Origin: Bacillota bacterium
GTDB taxonomy: Bacteria > Bacillota > Bacilli > Paenibacillales > NBRC-103111
Reading direction: 5' to 3'
DNA: 64,000 bases
Assembly: GCA_023386955.1 (NCBI GenBank)
Contig: JAEWIS010000055.1
Span: 62,001 to 126,000 of the forward strand
Every line of letters starts with the position of its first letter. Within the stretch, counting starts at the first letter, position 1. Shown here in pieces: positions 1 to 8,575 of the stretch. Position numbers and translations under genes: made by a program. The notes under the pieces were generated by a model that was not told where the DNA came from, did no database searches, and saw only the letters and a list, made by a program, of their open reading frames with translations.

Positions 1-1336
1 CCTCGGCCGACCGGGCCAGATCCTCCGGATCGTCCAGCGCCAGCCCGATAATGGAGGCATCCTGCCGGAGCATGGTCCGCTGCAAATCAGCCAGATGCCG
101 CTCCCCAACCTCACGGGGGGTGATGCCCATGAAGGAGGCCAGCGCTGCACCGGTGCCTGCCGCTTCACCCATAATGGCGCAGGTCGCCATCACCCGGAGG
201 GTGCCGAAGGCCACGTGGGATGCACTGACATTCCGTCCGGCGAACAGCAGATTGGATACATTCGCAGAGTACAAGGAGCGATACGGAATATGATACACCC
301 CGTCCGCATGGAGATGCTTGGAGCCGCTCTCCTCGGAATACACCCCTTGGGGCGGGTGGAGATCAATGGACCAGCCGCCGAAGCCGATCCGGTCATGAAA
401 AGGCTCCTGGGCGATAATATCCTGCTGCTTCATTACATAATCTCCGACGAAGCGGCGGTACTCGCGTTTGCCCGGCACAGAGCCTATCCACTCCAGAGTC
501 ATGTTGTCCGCGTCGAATTGGCCGGAATTTTTGATATAATCCCAAATCCCGTAAATCACCGACCACAGCTCATCGCGGATACGCTCATTCTGGTCCACAA
601 TATCCAGCTCGCCGCCCCATTCGATCCACCAATAGGCGCAGCCGTTGTCGCCGCTCCGGATAACCCGGCGCAGGGGGATATTGGTTTGGGTAATGTCCTT
701 GGCGAATGTTGGCGGTACATACTTCACCGGCTTGCCCGTGTCCTTGGTATAAAACAGGAGCGTACTACCCAGCGTAATGCTGTCGGAAACCTCCGGCGCC
801 CAATCCTCGCCGTATTCGCTGAACGCCTCCCGGCCGATCCGGTATTTGGCTCCCGCCAGGAACCCCACCAGACCGTCTCCGGAGCAATCGAGAAACATGC
901 TGCTTTCAAAACGGATCCGCCGCTCGGACCCCATCATCCAGCCGGTGACGGAACGGATCACCCGGTTGTCCGCATCTCCGTCCGCCTCCACCTCATGCAC
1001 ATCCATATTCAAAAAGAGGCTGATGTTCGGCTCCGCCCGCACCGTTTCCAGAATGGTCAAATCCCAAAAATACGGATTGCCCTCCGGATTGCGGTACTGA
1101 TTCTCCGTAAACAGCTCTCCCATAATCCCTGTTTCCCGGGCATAACGGTTCGTACCGTGAGCCGTGGCTCCGCATACCCACACTCTTACCTCGCTGCTGG
1201 AATTGCCGCCCAGCACCGGACGGTTGTTAATAAGCGCCACTGTCTGTCCCAGTCTGGCTGCCGCTACAGCTGCACATACTCCCGCCAAACCGCCGCCGAC
1301 CACCGTAATATCTGAGCGGACCACTTCTTCCCTCAT
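1..1336 (-). CDS. FAD-dependent oxidoreductase (3' end outside window)
   Basis: The reverse strand is open from an ATG at 1336 to the window edge, about 445 codons without a stop, so the C-terminus is missing. The N-terminus carries a Rossmann dinucleotide-binding motif (VVGGGLAGVCAAVAAARLG, about residues 12-30) followed by a conserved GGNSSSEVRVW segment. Later come a CSGDGLVG stretch and, near the visible end, LLFAGRNVSASHVAFG, the second FAD-contact region of the FAD_oxidored family (PF12831). Members are cytoplasmic flavoenzymes often encoded in sugar or cofactor gene clusters; the substrate cannot be told. A second family member lies at 42721-44298. The long forward ORF opposite is an antisense shadow. 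Confidence 0.85.
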   Translation of the reverse strand, partial: MREEVVRSDITVVGGGLAGVCAAVAAARLGQTVALINNRPVLGGNSSSEVRVWVCGATAHGTNRYARETGIMGELFTENQYRNPEGNPYFWDLTILETVRAEPNISLFLNMDVHEVEADGDADNRVIRSVTGWMMGSERRIRFESSMFLDCSGDGLVGFLAGAKYRIGREAFSEYGEDWAPEVSDSITLGSTLLFYTKDTGKPVKYVPPTFAKDITQTNIPLRRVIRSGDNGCAYWWIEWGGELDIVDQNERIRDELWSVIYGIWDYIKNSGQFDADNMTLEWIGSVPGKREYRRFVGDYVMKQQDIIAQEPFHDRIGFGGWSIDLHPPQGVYSEESGSKHLHADGVYHIPYRSLYSANVSNLLFAGRNVSASHVAFGTLRVMATCAIMGEAAGTGAALASFMGITPREVGERHLADLQRTMLRQDASIIGLALDDPEDLARSAE

Positions 1337-1461
1337 TGCAGGATCACCCCGTAACAAGTATAGTATTTATCCTCCATTTCATTGTAAATCAGGAGTTACC
1401 CTTTTAACATGCACATTCTTTATCCGGACCATATCCTTTATTTCATTATTCCGATCCCCAT

Positions 1462-1493
1462 AAAAAAAGGCCTGCCGTTTTCCGGCAAGCCTT
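1462..1493 (-). terminator. Rho-independent terminator, reverse strand
   Basis: Inverted repeat AGGC-TGCCG / CGGCA-GCCT with an AAAA loop is followed on the reverse strand by a run of seven T. It ends transcription arriving from the DUF4173 gene and the small ORF at 1563-1700, insulating the FAD oxidoreductase gene. Confidence 0.75.
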
Positions 1494-1562
1494 ACTTCGG
1501 AGATGACCCTCAAATCAGCCTCATCGCTTGCAGACATGTAACGTCAGCAGCCACTCCGTCCG

Positions 1563-1700
1563 TTACATTTTGTCCCCCGTATCCCGTCTGGGGCCGCAGT
1601 AATAGATGCGGGGATAACGCAAGCCGCCCAGCAGCTCTATGCATACGCTTACCGCCACGAACGACACCAATTGCCAATCCAGCTGGCGCAAGCCGCTCAT
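1563..1700 (-). CDS. Possible 45-residue small membrane peptide
   Basis: A 46-codon reading frame on the reverse strand starts with ATG five bases after GGGAGGCG, a strong ribosome binding site. The predicted peptide begins MSGLRQLDWQLVSFVAVSV and has one hydrophobic stretch (about residues 11-26) followed by a basic, Tyr/Cys-containing tail. It lies 89 bases downstream of the DUF4173 gene in the same direction and before a clean terminator, so it would be co-transcribed. No family is recognised. Support is the ribosome binding site and position only; it could be chance. Confidence 0.4.
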   Translation of the reverse strand: MSGLRQLDWQLVSFVAVSVCIELLGGLRYPRIYYCGPRRDTGDKM

Positions 1701-1789
1701 ACCAACGCCTCCCTTGTCTTTTTACTACTTTATGAAAGAGAGAAGTCGTCCTATGTGCCGCAGTGTCCCGGCCGGAGGTCACTACAAGA

Positions 1790-3301
1790 TCAATCCGCGA
1801 AGCGTTTGTTCAATGCCTGCTCCGCCCGGTAGTCCGCCAGATTAAAAGATTGCCAGTCCTTTTTCTGGCGGATCAGCTCCAGCTTACGGCGCAGGCGTTC
1901 CTCGAAATCCGGAGCAGCCGTACTGTCCAGCTTCGACAGTCTGGGCAGGGCATCGCTGGACAAGCCCATCAGATAGTCCGTGTCCAGCTTCCCGCTTTGC
2001 TCGTAACGCTCTATATTCAGCCTTGTGATTACCGACTCCATCCCGATATAATTCAACAGCACATAAGCGCCCAGTCCCAGCACAATATAACAGCGCATGA
2101 GTGGAAAACGGGGCAGTCTTACCCGGATGGCGGCCAGCACCAGCAGGAGCGCCAGGAAAATCATAAAGGCATGGACCAAGAACCGCAGCACCGTGTAGCC
2201 ATAAGCCTCCTCGTACAGGGCAAGCCTGCTGTATGCCGAATACAGCATGACACAGGAACAGCCTACCAGAAGATAAAGCATCCACCGGTTGAAGCGGGCA
2301 GCCCCTTTGGCGGGACCATCCGCGGCAGTCAAACTGGCCAGCAGGAGAATATAATTCAGCGCCGTAACCGCCACCAGCTCGCCGAAGCCCTTGCGGGCAT
2401 AATCCGCATAGGTGACCCCTTCCGGCAGCACACCCTCCCATGCCCCGAACAAATAGCTGAACTGAAGGGCCACGAACAGCACATACACCACATTGATCAT
2501 AGCCAGCACCGTTGCCGTTGTAACAGGGCTTATTCTAAAGTCCATAAGAAGCCCGTCACGGGTCTCCCGTTCATCCCGGACAGCCGTCTCCGTTTCCTCT
2601 TCACCCCCCCGGTCAGGCTTGAGGAAGCCGTATATATATCCGAATAGGCCCAGCCCCAACAGAACCGTCCACAGCAGCCTAATGCCGCCTTCAGTCAGGG
2701 ATAATCCGGCGAACCAGCCGGGAATGCCATCCAGCACCTGATGGAAAATACCGTCGGCAGAGGCCAGCAGGGAGACCACCACCGCCAATAGCGGGAGAGC
2801 GATAGCCAGCCCAAGCAGCACCGCCTTCAGCGTTTCCCGGCGTTTCGCCTCCATCCTTCCGGCCACGGAAGCAAAAAGAAGCTCCAGCGCAGTTTTCCAA
2901 TGCCGCAGGTTCTGGGTAATGACATGATCGAGAGCAATCAGAATCAGGCCGGCCCGGCCCCAATCCGGACGTCTCCAGTCCAGGCAGTACGCCATGTGGA
3001 CCAGTGCCAGCCCGGGAACAGCCAACGCATTCAGCCCCCTGAACAGATCCGAATCAAAAAACAGGAAGGACAACGCCAGCAGCCCCACCACAACCCCCAG
3101 ATAACAAGCGAATCCGGTTACAGGGCGAAGCTTGTCCTTTGCCCCCGCATACATAAACAGATAAAACAGCAGCACAAACAACGGAAACGAAACTCCGGGC
3201 TCATGCTCAAAAAACAGCCACTGATGCACCGCTCCCACCAGCACCGCCACCAGCAGCAGCGCAAGCGGTTTGCCGTAAAGCCGGCTGGCCGCAGCCTTCA
3301 T
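1790..3301 (-). CDS. DUF4173 (DUF4153-like) polytopic membrane protein
   Basis: A 503-residue protein with about eleven to thirteen hydrophobic segments spread over residues 8-440 and a charged cytoplasmic tail (residues 450-503, rich in R, K, E and D). The pattern, including the GYTVLRFLVHAFM segment and the YIGMESVITRLN motif near residue 420, matches DUF4173-domain proteins of Firmicutes. Their biochemical function is unknown. The start is set by AGGAGG seven bases before the ATG. It is divergent from the SgrR-like gene at 3430, so the 128-base gap must hold both promoters. Confidence 0.85.
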   Translation of the reverse strand: MKAAASRLYGKPLALLLVAVLVGAVHQWLFFEHEPGVSFPLFVLLFYLFMYAGAKDKLRPVTGFACYLGVVVGLLALSFLFFDSDLFRGLNALAVPGLALVHMAYCLDWRRPDWGRAGLILIALDHVITQNLRHWKTALELLFASVAGRMEAKRRETLKAVLLGLAIALPLLAVVVSLLASADGIFHQVLDGIPGWFAGLSLTEGGIRLLWTVLLGLGLFGYIYGFLKPDRGGEEETETAVRDERETRDGLLMDFRISPVTTATVLAMINVVYVLFVALQFSYLFGAWEGVLPEGVTYADYARKGFGELVAVTALNYILLLASLTAADGPAKGAARFNRWMLYLLVGCSCVMLYSAYSRLALYEEAYGYTVLRFLVHAFMIFLALLLVLAAIRVRLPRFPLMRCYIVLGLGAYVLLNYIGMESVITRLNIERYEQSGKLDTDYLMGLSSDALPRLSKLDSTAAPDFEERLRRKLELIRQKKDWQSFNLADYRAEQALNKRFAD

Positions 3302-3429
3302 GGAAATAACCTCCTAATTCTTTCTATCTCCCATCTTACCTGATAAAATAAGAAAATAAATAGAAAGCTGGGCACGGTTTATTTCGTATTTTAGGAACAA
3401 GGACTATAAACTCCGGGAGGGTTGGATCC

Positions 3430-5157
3430 ATGAAGCTGCATCCCCAATTCTTGAGGCTCCATGCCCATTACGGCGGCTCCGGCGCCAAAACGGAAACCAC
3501 TCTGGACGAAATCGCCCGGGTGCTGGACTGCACCCACCGTCACGCCCTGAATGTGGTTACGGCCATGGTGCGGCTGGGGTGGATCGTCTGGTCTCCCAAA
3601 CGGGGACGGGGCAGCCGCTCCGGTCTGGAATTTGCGGTCGCCGCAGAGCAAATCGCCGTTGAGGCGGTGACAGCGGCATTAAGCGGTCGGGAGCTGGAGC
3701 AGGCGGTGAGGCAGATCCGTGCATATGTGCAGACCCCCCAGCTGGAGCAGGCGCTTCAAAGCCGGTTGTTGGGTTTTTTCGGGCATCACCGGGAAAGCGG
3801 GCCAGACAGCCAGGTTGATACCCTGCGTCTCCCCCTCCGGCAAAAGCTGCATACCGTTGACCCGCTGTATATGAATCTTACGGCAGAGTCCTTTGTGGCG
3901 AGCCATGTGTTCGACGGTCTGGTCCGCCGGAACGGGAGGAGCAGGGAGATTGAGCCTCTTGCCGCCCATGCCTGGGAAACAGACGGCAGCCGCAGACGCT
4001 GGGTATTTTATCTGCGCAAGGGGATCCAGTTCCACAACGGACAGCCCCTGACCTCCCGGGATGTGGTCTATTCCCTCCGGCGCCTGTCCGGCAGCGGGCG
4101 GCCGCTTCTGTACAGCTCTATTGTCAAAACCCTGCGCAGGATTGAAGCCTTGGGTCCCTTGGCGGTGATGATGGAGCTGGCGGAGCCCAATGAGCTCTTC
4201 CTGCCGTTTCTGTGCACCAGCCGGGCTTCCATCCTGCCGGAGGAGCTGCATGGGACGGATGAGGAGGCCTTCGGGCTGAAGCCTGTGGGTACGGGGCCGT
4301 TCCGGGTAGCGGAGCTGAACGGCCGCCACTGCATTCTGGAGGCTTTTCCCGCCTACCATTTGGGCAGGGCCCAGCTGGACCGGGCGGAGATTATCCATGT
4401 CCCTTGGACCGGCGGCGATCCTGCCGGACCGGAGGTGGAGGGCTCTCCCTTCCACCTGATTCACAACCCGGGAGCAGAAGCGGAAACGGGCTGGAGCCGG
4501 ATGCATTCCCATGCGTCCATCCGCAAGTTCGTCACCTGCAATACCGGGTCGGGCGGGCCGCTTCAGCAGCCGGCGTTAAGAACAGCGGTTATGCAGGGGA
4601 TCCGTGGCGGGGAGTTTGATGGGGCGGGTGATACCGGGGACATCGGAGAGGTGAAGGACACGGCTCTGCCGCTGTTGGCGGACAGGCCGCTGTTAATTGC
4701 CACCATCCCCCAGTACCGGGAGGATGGTGAGCTTGTTGCCGCCCGGCTTCTCGGGCGGGGCATTCCCAGCCGGCTGCTGCTTCTGGAGCCGGAGGCGTTC
4801 AAGGGGTCGGCCCGGCTGCAGGCCGACCTGATTATCTTTTCGCTAATCCGGGACCAGGACGAGGAACTGCGGCTGTTCGACCTCTACCATACGGTGAGTG
4901 AGCATATGGAGCCTTCCATCAAAAGCAGGGTCCAGAGCCTGCTTTCCGGGGTGCGGCATAAGGCAGATGTGAAGGAGCGTGCCGGGTTTTTCCGGCAGCT
5001 GGAGGAGCTTCTGGACGAGGAACGGCTGCTGGGGATTCTCTATGAGAAACCCTTGGAAACCGCCTATCTGCCCTCTGTCCGCGGGCTGTCCTTCAACAGC
5101 CAGGGCTGGATTGATCTGCGGCAAATCTGGTTCCCGCCGGAGGCCCCATGTCCATAG
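3430..5157 (+). CDS. SgrR-family transcriptional regulator with solute-binding domain
   Basis: Residues 1-110 form an SgrR_N-type winged helix (ETTLDEIARVLDCTHRHALN recognition region, then VWSPKRGRGSRS wing). Residues 140-570 are a family 5 extracellular solute-binding domain used as an intracellular sensor, recognisable from KLHTVDPLYMNLTAESFVAS, GIQFHNGQPLTSRDVVYSLR and LKPVGTGPFRV. There is no signal peptide, which separates it from true binding proteins. In Escherichia coli SgrR responds to sugar-phosphate stress; in Firmicutes such proteins often control nearby transporters. Here no transporter is adjacent, so the target is unknown. GGGAGG lies nine bases before the ATG. Length (575) is normal for the family. 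Confidence 0.88.
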   Translation: MKLHPQFLRLHAHYGGSGAKTETTLDEIARVLDCTHRHALNVVTAMVRLGWIVWSPKRGRGSRSGLEFAVAAEQIAVEAVTAALSGRELEQAVRQIRAYVQTPQLEQALQSRLLGFFGHHRESGPDSQVDTLRLPLRQKLHTVDPLYMNLTAESFVASHVFDGLVRRNGRSREIEPLAAHAWETDGSRRRWVFYLRKGIQFHNGQPLTSRDVVYSLRRLSGSGRPLLYSSIVKTLRRIEALGPLAVMMELAEPNELFLPFLCTSRASILPEELHGTDEEAFGLKPVGTGPFRVAELNGRHCILEAFPAYHLGRAQLDRAEIIHVPWTGGDPAGPEVEGSPFHLIHNPGAEAETGWSRMHSHASIRKFVTCNTGSGGPLQQPALRTAVMQGIRGGEFDGAGDTGDIGEVKDTALPLLADRPLLIATIPQYREDGELVAARLLGRGIPSRLLLLEPEAFKGSARLQADLIIFSLIRDQDEELRLFDLYHTVSEHMEPSIKSRVQSLLSGVRHKADVKERAGFFRQLEELLDEERLLGILYEKPLETAYLPSVRGLSFNSQGWIDLRQIWFPPEAPCP

Positions 5158-5234
5158 GTTGAAGAAATGGGGTAAAGATATGGAGATGTTCTTTTATTCC
5201 TGTTCTCCACACCATGTACACACAAGGAGGCATC

Positions 5235-5903
5235 ATGATGAAGCTTCAACATTCCGCTATCGCCGCGATTGCCCTGTCCGCAGCCCTTGCTGTATTGGCC
5301 GGCTGCAATGACGGCAGCACGGCCGCTCCGTCTACGGCTCCGTCCGGCGCTACTGCTCCGGCAGCCTCTGTCCCGGCAGCATCGCCGCCGGTTGCCGCTT
5401 CGCCGGGCGCTTCTGCCGCCGCCTCATCGAAACCGGCTACAGCTGCGCCTACCGCCTCCCCTGCGACGGATAAAAAACAGCTCCTCCACGAGGTTCTGGA
5501 GCTAGCCAAACAAGGCAAGGCGCCGGGGGTGGAATTCGCCGCGCATACCAGCCTGATCGAAGATGTGGAGAAAGCCTGGGGCGAGCCGGACAAGAAGGAA
5601 TCCGCCGGTCAGGGCATCTACTCCACCTACAGCAAGAAAAATACCGTGTTCGGCTTCAATAAAGGCAGCAAAATTTTCGATGTGCGCTCCAGTGCACCTA
5701 ACCTGCAAGAACTGAAGCTGGCCGACATTGAAGCAGCCCTTGGCAAATCGGAGGACATCCGCAAAAACGGCGACGACACCATTTATGTCTACCCCGCCGG
5801 GAAGAACTTCGAGCTGAAGTTCATTATTCCGGCGGCTACCGGCAAGGTGAGCCACATCTCGGTGTTTTCGCCCCAGGACTCGAAGAATAATATGGCGGGC
5901 TGA
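5235..5903 (+). CDS. YjgB-family (DUF4309) lipoprotein
   Basis: The start is one of two adjacent ATGs (5235 or 5238) after AAGGAGG at 5224-5230; the latter has the better spacing. A signal peptide ends in the lipobox LAGC, so the mature protein is a membrane-anchored lipoprotein. Residues about 28-80 are a low-complexity Ala/Pro/Ser linker. The C-terminal half (from LLHEVLELAKQGKAPGVEF, with IEDVEKAWGEPDK and YSTYSKKNTVFGFNKGSKIF) matches the DUF4309/YjgB family of Bacillales. The family's function is not established; some members are sporulation or stress associated. It is probably transcribed alone. Confidence 0.85.
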   Translation: MMKLQHSAIAAIALSAALAVLAGCNDGSTAAPSTAPSGATAPAASVPAASPPVAASPGASAAASSKPATAAPTASPATDKKQLLHEVLELAKQGKAPGVEFAAHTSLIEDVEKAWGEPDKKESAGQGIYSTYSKKNTVFGFNKGSKIFDVRSSAPNLQELKLADIEAALGKSEDIRKNGDDTIYVYPAGKNFELKFIIPAATGKVSHISVFSPQDSKNNMAG

Positions 5904-5951
5904 CGGCCGGAGCCGAGGGATACCAGATTGGTCGGTTAAGCCAGGGTTAGA

Positions 5952-6053
5952 CAGAGAGGCCGGCTGGCCGGTTGGCGGAGGTGTGGCCAGAGTGGTCGGT
6001 TGGCCGGCTGGCGGAGTGTGGCCAGAGTGGCCGGTTGGCCGGCTAGGGCGGGG
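5952..6053. repeat. 35-bp minisatellite, about 3 degenerate copies
   Basis: A G-rich unit with period 35 (GGCCAGAGTGG recurs at 5985 and 6020, with a weaker copy before). It sits between the stop of the YjgB-type lipoprotein gene and the first tetra-module element. There is no start codon with a ribosome binding site in it. Confidence 0.75.
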
Positions 6054-6076
6054 AACCGGCTGAGCCGGTTATCCGC

Positions 6077-6259
6077 TAACGGAACCAGGAGGCACTTAGA
6101 GGCCGAAATCGGCTGCCTTGGCGCTCTAACGGAACTAAGAAATGCTTAGCCGGGGCAGCTAGGGCAAATTGGGTGCATAATGTGCGCTAAGAGGCGCAGG
6201 GTTCCGTTAAAAATCAAATTGGTCCCTTTTCAGCCGCTAAGCGCCTCTGAGTTCTGTTA
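6077..6259. repeat. Tetra-module dyad element, copy 1 (183 bp)
   Basis: Four 23-bp modules lie at 6077-6099 and 6127-6149 (forward) and 6187-6209 and 6237-6259 (inverted). Three read TAACGGAAC at the 5' end, the fourth TAACAGAAC, and all four end CTTAG; the middles vary. Offsets are 0/50/110/160. It fills the gap between convergent genes (lipoprotein and AAA ATPase). I do not recognise it as a named repeat. Confidence 0.8.
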
Positions 6260-6343
6260 GCGGTCCGGCGTATACCCGGGATGCTCCACCAGTCTGCTGC
6301 TTCAGCCACCCAACCTGCCCCGCTACCGGCGCTGTCCTGATTC

Positions 6344-6526
6344 TAACGGCGGTGAGCGCCGCTATTGGGCCCAAAATTGTCCTTCCCAAAATCTAACGGC
6401 GGCCACGGACGCTATTTCCTCATTTTTGGGCCATCAGCAGGCCAAAAGGGTCAAATAGCGTCTGTCACCGCCGTTAGATTTTTTTCGGAGGCAAATCCGG
6501 GGAAATAAGGGCTCCTGCTGCCGTTA
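6344..6526. repeat. Tetra-module dyad element, copy 2 (183 bp, GGCGG variant)
   Basis: Modules at 6344-6366 and 6394-6416 (forward), 6454-6476 and 6504-6526 (inverted), with the same 0/50/110/160 offsets as copy 1. Three modules start TAACGGCGG and end GCTATT; the fourth starts TAACGGCAG and ends CTTATT. It is 84 bases from copy 1 in the same gap but uses a different sequence variant, so it is not a simple tandem duplicate. The rest of 6527-6763 shows no feature I can support. Confidence 0.8.
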
Positions 6527-6763
6527 GCCTCAGCTCCAGTCCGGCACCAACCGCTGCTGCCCAGTTTCCACTAAACCCCCATTTTGCATTCTGCTCCTTA
6601 TTGCTCGTTTTCCAATACGCCGCTTCCCATCACCACGCTACACTCGCGGTCCCCGCACCTTTCTCCCGTCACCACGTACTCCCCAGTACCACTCCGCCCT
6701 CTCTCTGCCCGTTTACTGAGTGGACATGGTTGGTCTGTGTGAGCTGGTTAACATCGCCCACTC

Positions 6764-7510
6764 CTACTCCCGGAACAGCTCGTTCAGAATCCGCTGTGGA
6801 TGCTGGAGGAAGGCTCGAGTCAGGGTGTAATGCTCCGTCTCCTCATAAGGCGTTAGAACAGGCCCGTCCTCCCCCAGCACCAGAATATCCGCGCCCGGGT
6901 ATCCCAGCAGGATCGGCGAGTGGGTGGCGATAATAAACTGGGAGCCGTCCTCCACCAGGTCCCGCATCCGGGCCATCATGGCCAGCTGGCGCATAGGCGA
7001 CAAGGCTGCCTCGGGCTCGTCCAGCAGGTAGATGCCCTTGCCCCTGAAGCGGTGCAGCAGAAGCGACATGAAGCTTTCCCCGTGGGACTGGCGGTGGAGA
7101 GAACCGCCGTAGCTCTCCCACAAGGCCAGCCGGTCCACCTCGGATGCCACATTGTAGAAGCTTTCCGCCCGCAGGAAAAAACCATCCTCCGCCCGGTAAG
7201 GTCCTTTCCACAGGGTAAGAAAGTCGCCTAGCGGCGAGTGGGTTTCAAACGTGGAAAAATTAAAATTTTTGGAGCCTCCCTCCGGATTGAAGCCGTAGTT
7301 GACGGCGATGGCCTCCAGGAGAGTGGATTTGCCCGTACCGTTTTCCCCGACCAGGAAGGTAACACGGCTGCGGAAATCCAGCTTGTCCAGCGTCCGGACC
7401 ACCGGCAGACAAAAAGGATAAGCCCCCCACTCGTTCACCTGCTCCCGCTTCAGAACCGCACTGCGGATGAACAGATCGAATTGCGGCATAGCGTGTTGTT
7501 TCACATTCAC
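6764..7510 (-). CDS. AAA family ATPase (ABC-type fold, stand-alone)
   Basis: A 248-residue soluble ATPase. Walker A is VGENGTGKSTLL (about residues 54-65), a signature-like segment HGESFMSLL lies near residue 145, Walker B is GIYLLDEPEAAL (about 160) and the switch histidine is in IIATHSPIL (about 195). This arrangement is typical of small AAA_21/RecF-like ABC ATPases annotated as AAA family ATPase; they are not coupled to a permease. The target process is unknown. GAGGAGG precedes the ATG at 7510. The gene is divergent from the aldo/keto reductase with only 56 bases between the two starts. Confidence 0.88.
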   Translation of the reverse strand: MNVKQHAMPQFDLFIRSAVLKREQVNEWGAYPFCLPVVRTLDKLDFRSRVTFLVGENGTGKSTLLEAIAVNYGFNPEGGSKNFNFSTFETHSPLGDFLTLWKGPYRAEDGFFLRAESFYNVASEVDRLALWESYGGSLHRQSHGESFMSLLLHRFRGKGIYLLDEPEAALSPMRQLAMMARMRDLVEDGSQFIIATHSPILLGYPGADILVLGEDGPVLTPYEETEHYTLTRAFLQHPQRILNELFRE

Positions 7511-7566
7511 CCTCCTCTTTTGGTATGCTTAGACATGAATCCATTTTACCAGAGGGGGTGCTTGTT

Positions 7567-8484
7567 TTGAAAACGATTGGCATGGCAAACGGCGCGCTTC
7601 ACGCCTCGGAAATTTCCCTGGGGTGTATGCGGATCACGGAACTGGATGTAGCGGAAGCGGGGGCGCTGATTCAGACGGCGCTGGCGGAGGGAATCAATTT
7701 TTTTGATCATGCGGATATTTATGCAAAGGGCCAGTCCGAGGAATTGTTCGCGGAGGCGGTTGCCCGGGAGGGCATTGGCCGGGACAAGCTGCTGCTGCAA
7801 ACCAAGTGCGGCATCCGTCCGGGATTTTTCGATTTCTCCAAGGAGCATATTCTCGCTTCCGTGGAAGGCAGCCTGAAGCGCCTGCGCACCGATTATATCG
7901 ATGTGCTGCTCCTGCACCGCCCGGACACGCTGGTGGAGCCGGAGGAGGTGGCCGAGGCCTTTGACCAGCTGCACAAAAGCGGCAAGGTACGCCACTTCGG
8001 CGTCAGCAACCAGAACCCCATGCAGATCGAGCTTCTGGCCAAATACGTCAAGCAGCCCCTTATTGCCAACCAGCTTCAGCTGTCCATTACCAATACAGGG
8101 ATGATCGACGCCGGAATCAACGTCAACATGAAGATCGACCGGTCCATTGACCGGGACGGCAGCATCCTGGACTACTGCCGGCTGAAGGATATCACCATCC
8201 AGCCTTGGTCTCCGTTCCAGTACGGCTTCTTCGAAGGGGTGTTTCTGGACAACCCCAAGTTCCCGGAGCTGAATGCCAAGATCGATGAGCTCGTCGAAGC
8301 CAAAGGTGTGCCCAATACGGCCATCGCCATCGCCTGGCTGCTGCGCCATCCGGCCCGGATGCAGCCCATTGTCGGCACCACAAGCAAGAAGCGGCTCACC
8401 GACATCTGCCGGGCATCCGACATTACACTCACCCGCCCCGAATGGTACGAGATCTACCGGGCGGCGGGCAACAAACTGCCGTAA
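7567..8484 (+). CDS. Aldo/keto reductase
   Basis: An NADPH-dependent carbonyl reductase of the AKR superfamily (TIM barrel, cytoplasmic). The catalytic tetrad is visible: Asp and Tyr in DHADIYAKGQSE, Lys in LLLQTKCGI and His in DVLLLHRPD. The C-terminal cofactor segment IVGTTSKKRLTDICRASDI is present. It resembles the YcsN-type group. I chose TTG at 7567, seven bases after GAGGGGGT, because the preceding codons do not align with the family, whose members begin MKTI. A frame extension to 7525 exists but lacks a ribosome binding site. A strong terminator follows. Confidence 0.88.
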   Translation: MKTIGMANGALHASEISLGCMRITELDVAEAGALIQTALAEGINFFDHADIYAKGQSEELFAEAVAREGIGRDKLLLQTKCGIRPGFFDFSKEHILASVEGSLKRLRTDYIDVLLLHRPDTLVEPEEVAEAFDQLHKSGKVRHFGVSNQNPMQIELLAKYVKQPLIANQLQLSITNTGMIDAGINVNMKIDRSIDRDGSILDYCRLKDITIQPWSPFQYGFFEGVFLDNPKFPELNAKIDELVEAKGVPNTAIAIAWLLRHPARMQPIVGTTSKKRLTDICRASDITLTRPEWYEIYRAAGNKLP

Positions 8485-8500
8485 TTGCCGCACCAATAAC

Positions 8501-8567
8501 AAGGCCGGCTTTGCAGAGCGGCGGGAGATATCCTCCCGGCTGCATCTGCAAAGCCGGCTTTTTTTTT
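8501..8567 (+). terminator. Rho-independent terminator after aldo/keto reductase
   Basis: Long hairpin whose outer stem pairs AAGGCCGGCTTTGCAGA with TCTGCAAAGCCGGCTT, with an inner stem GGGAG/CTCCC, followed by a run of T to 8567 on the forward strand. It separates the convergent aldo/keto reductase and GGDEF-EAL genes. Confidence 0.85.
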
Positions 8568-8575
8568 GAATTATT

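Noticed and set aside
95..1315. 406-codon forward ORF opposite the FAD oxidoreductase gene
   Set aside because: It has low-complexity, antisense-type composition and no ribosome binding site; the reverse strand encodes a clear flavoenzyme.
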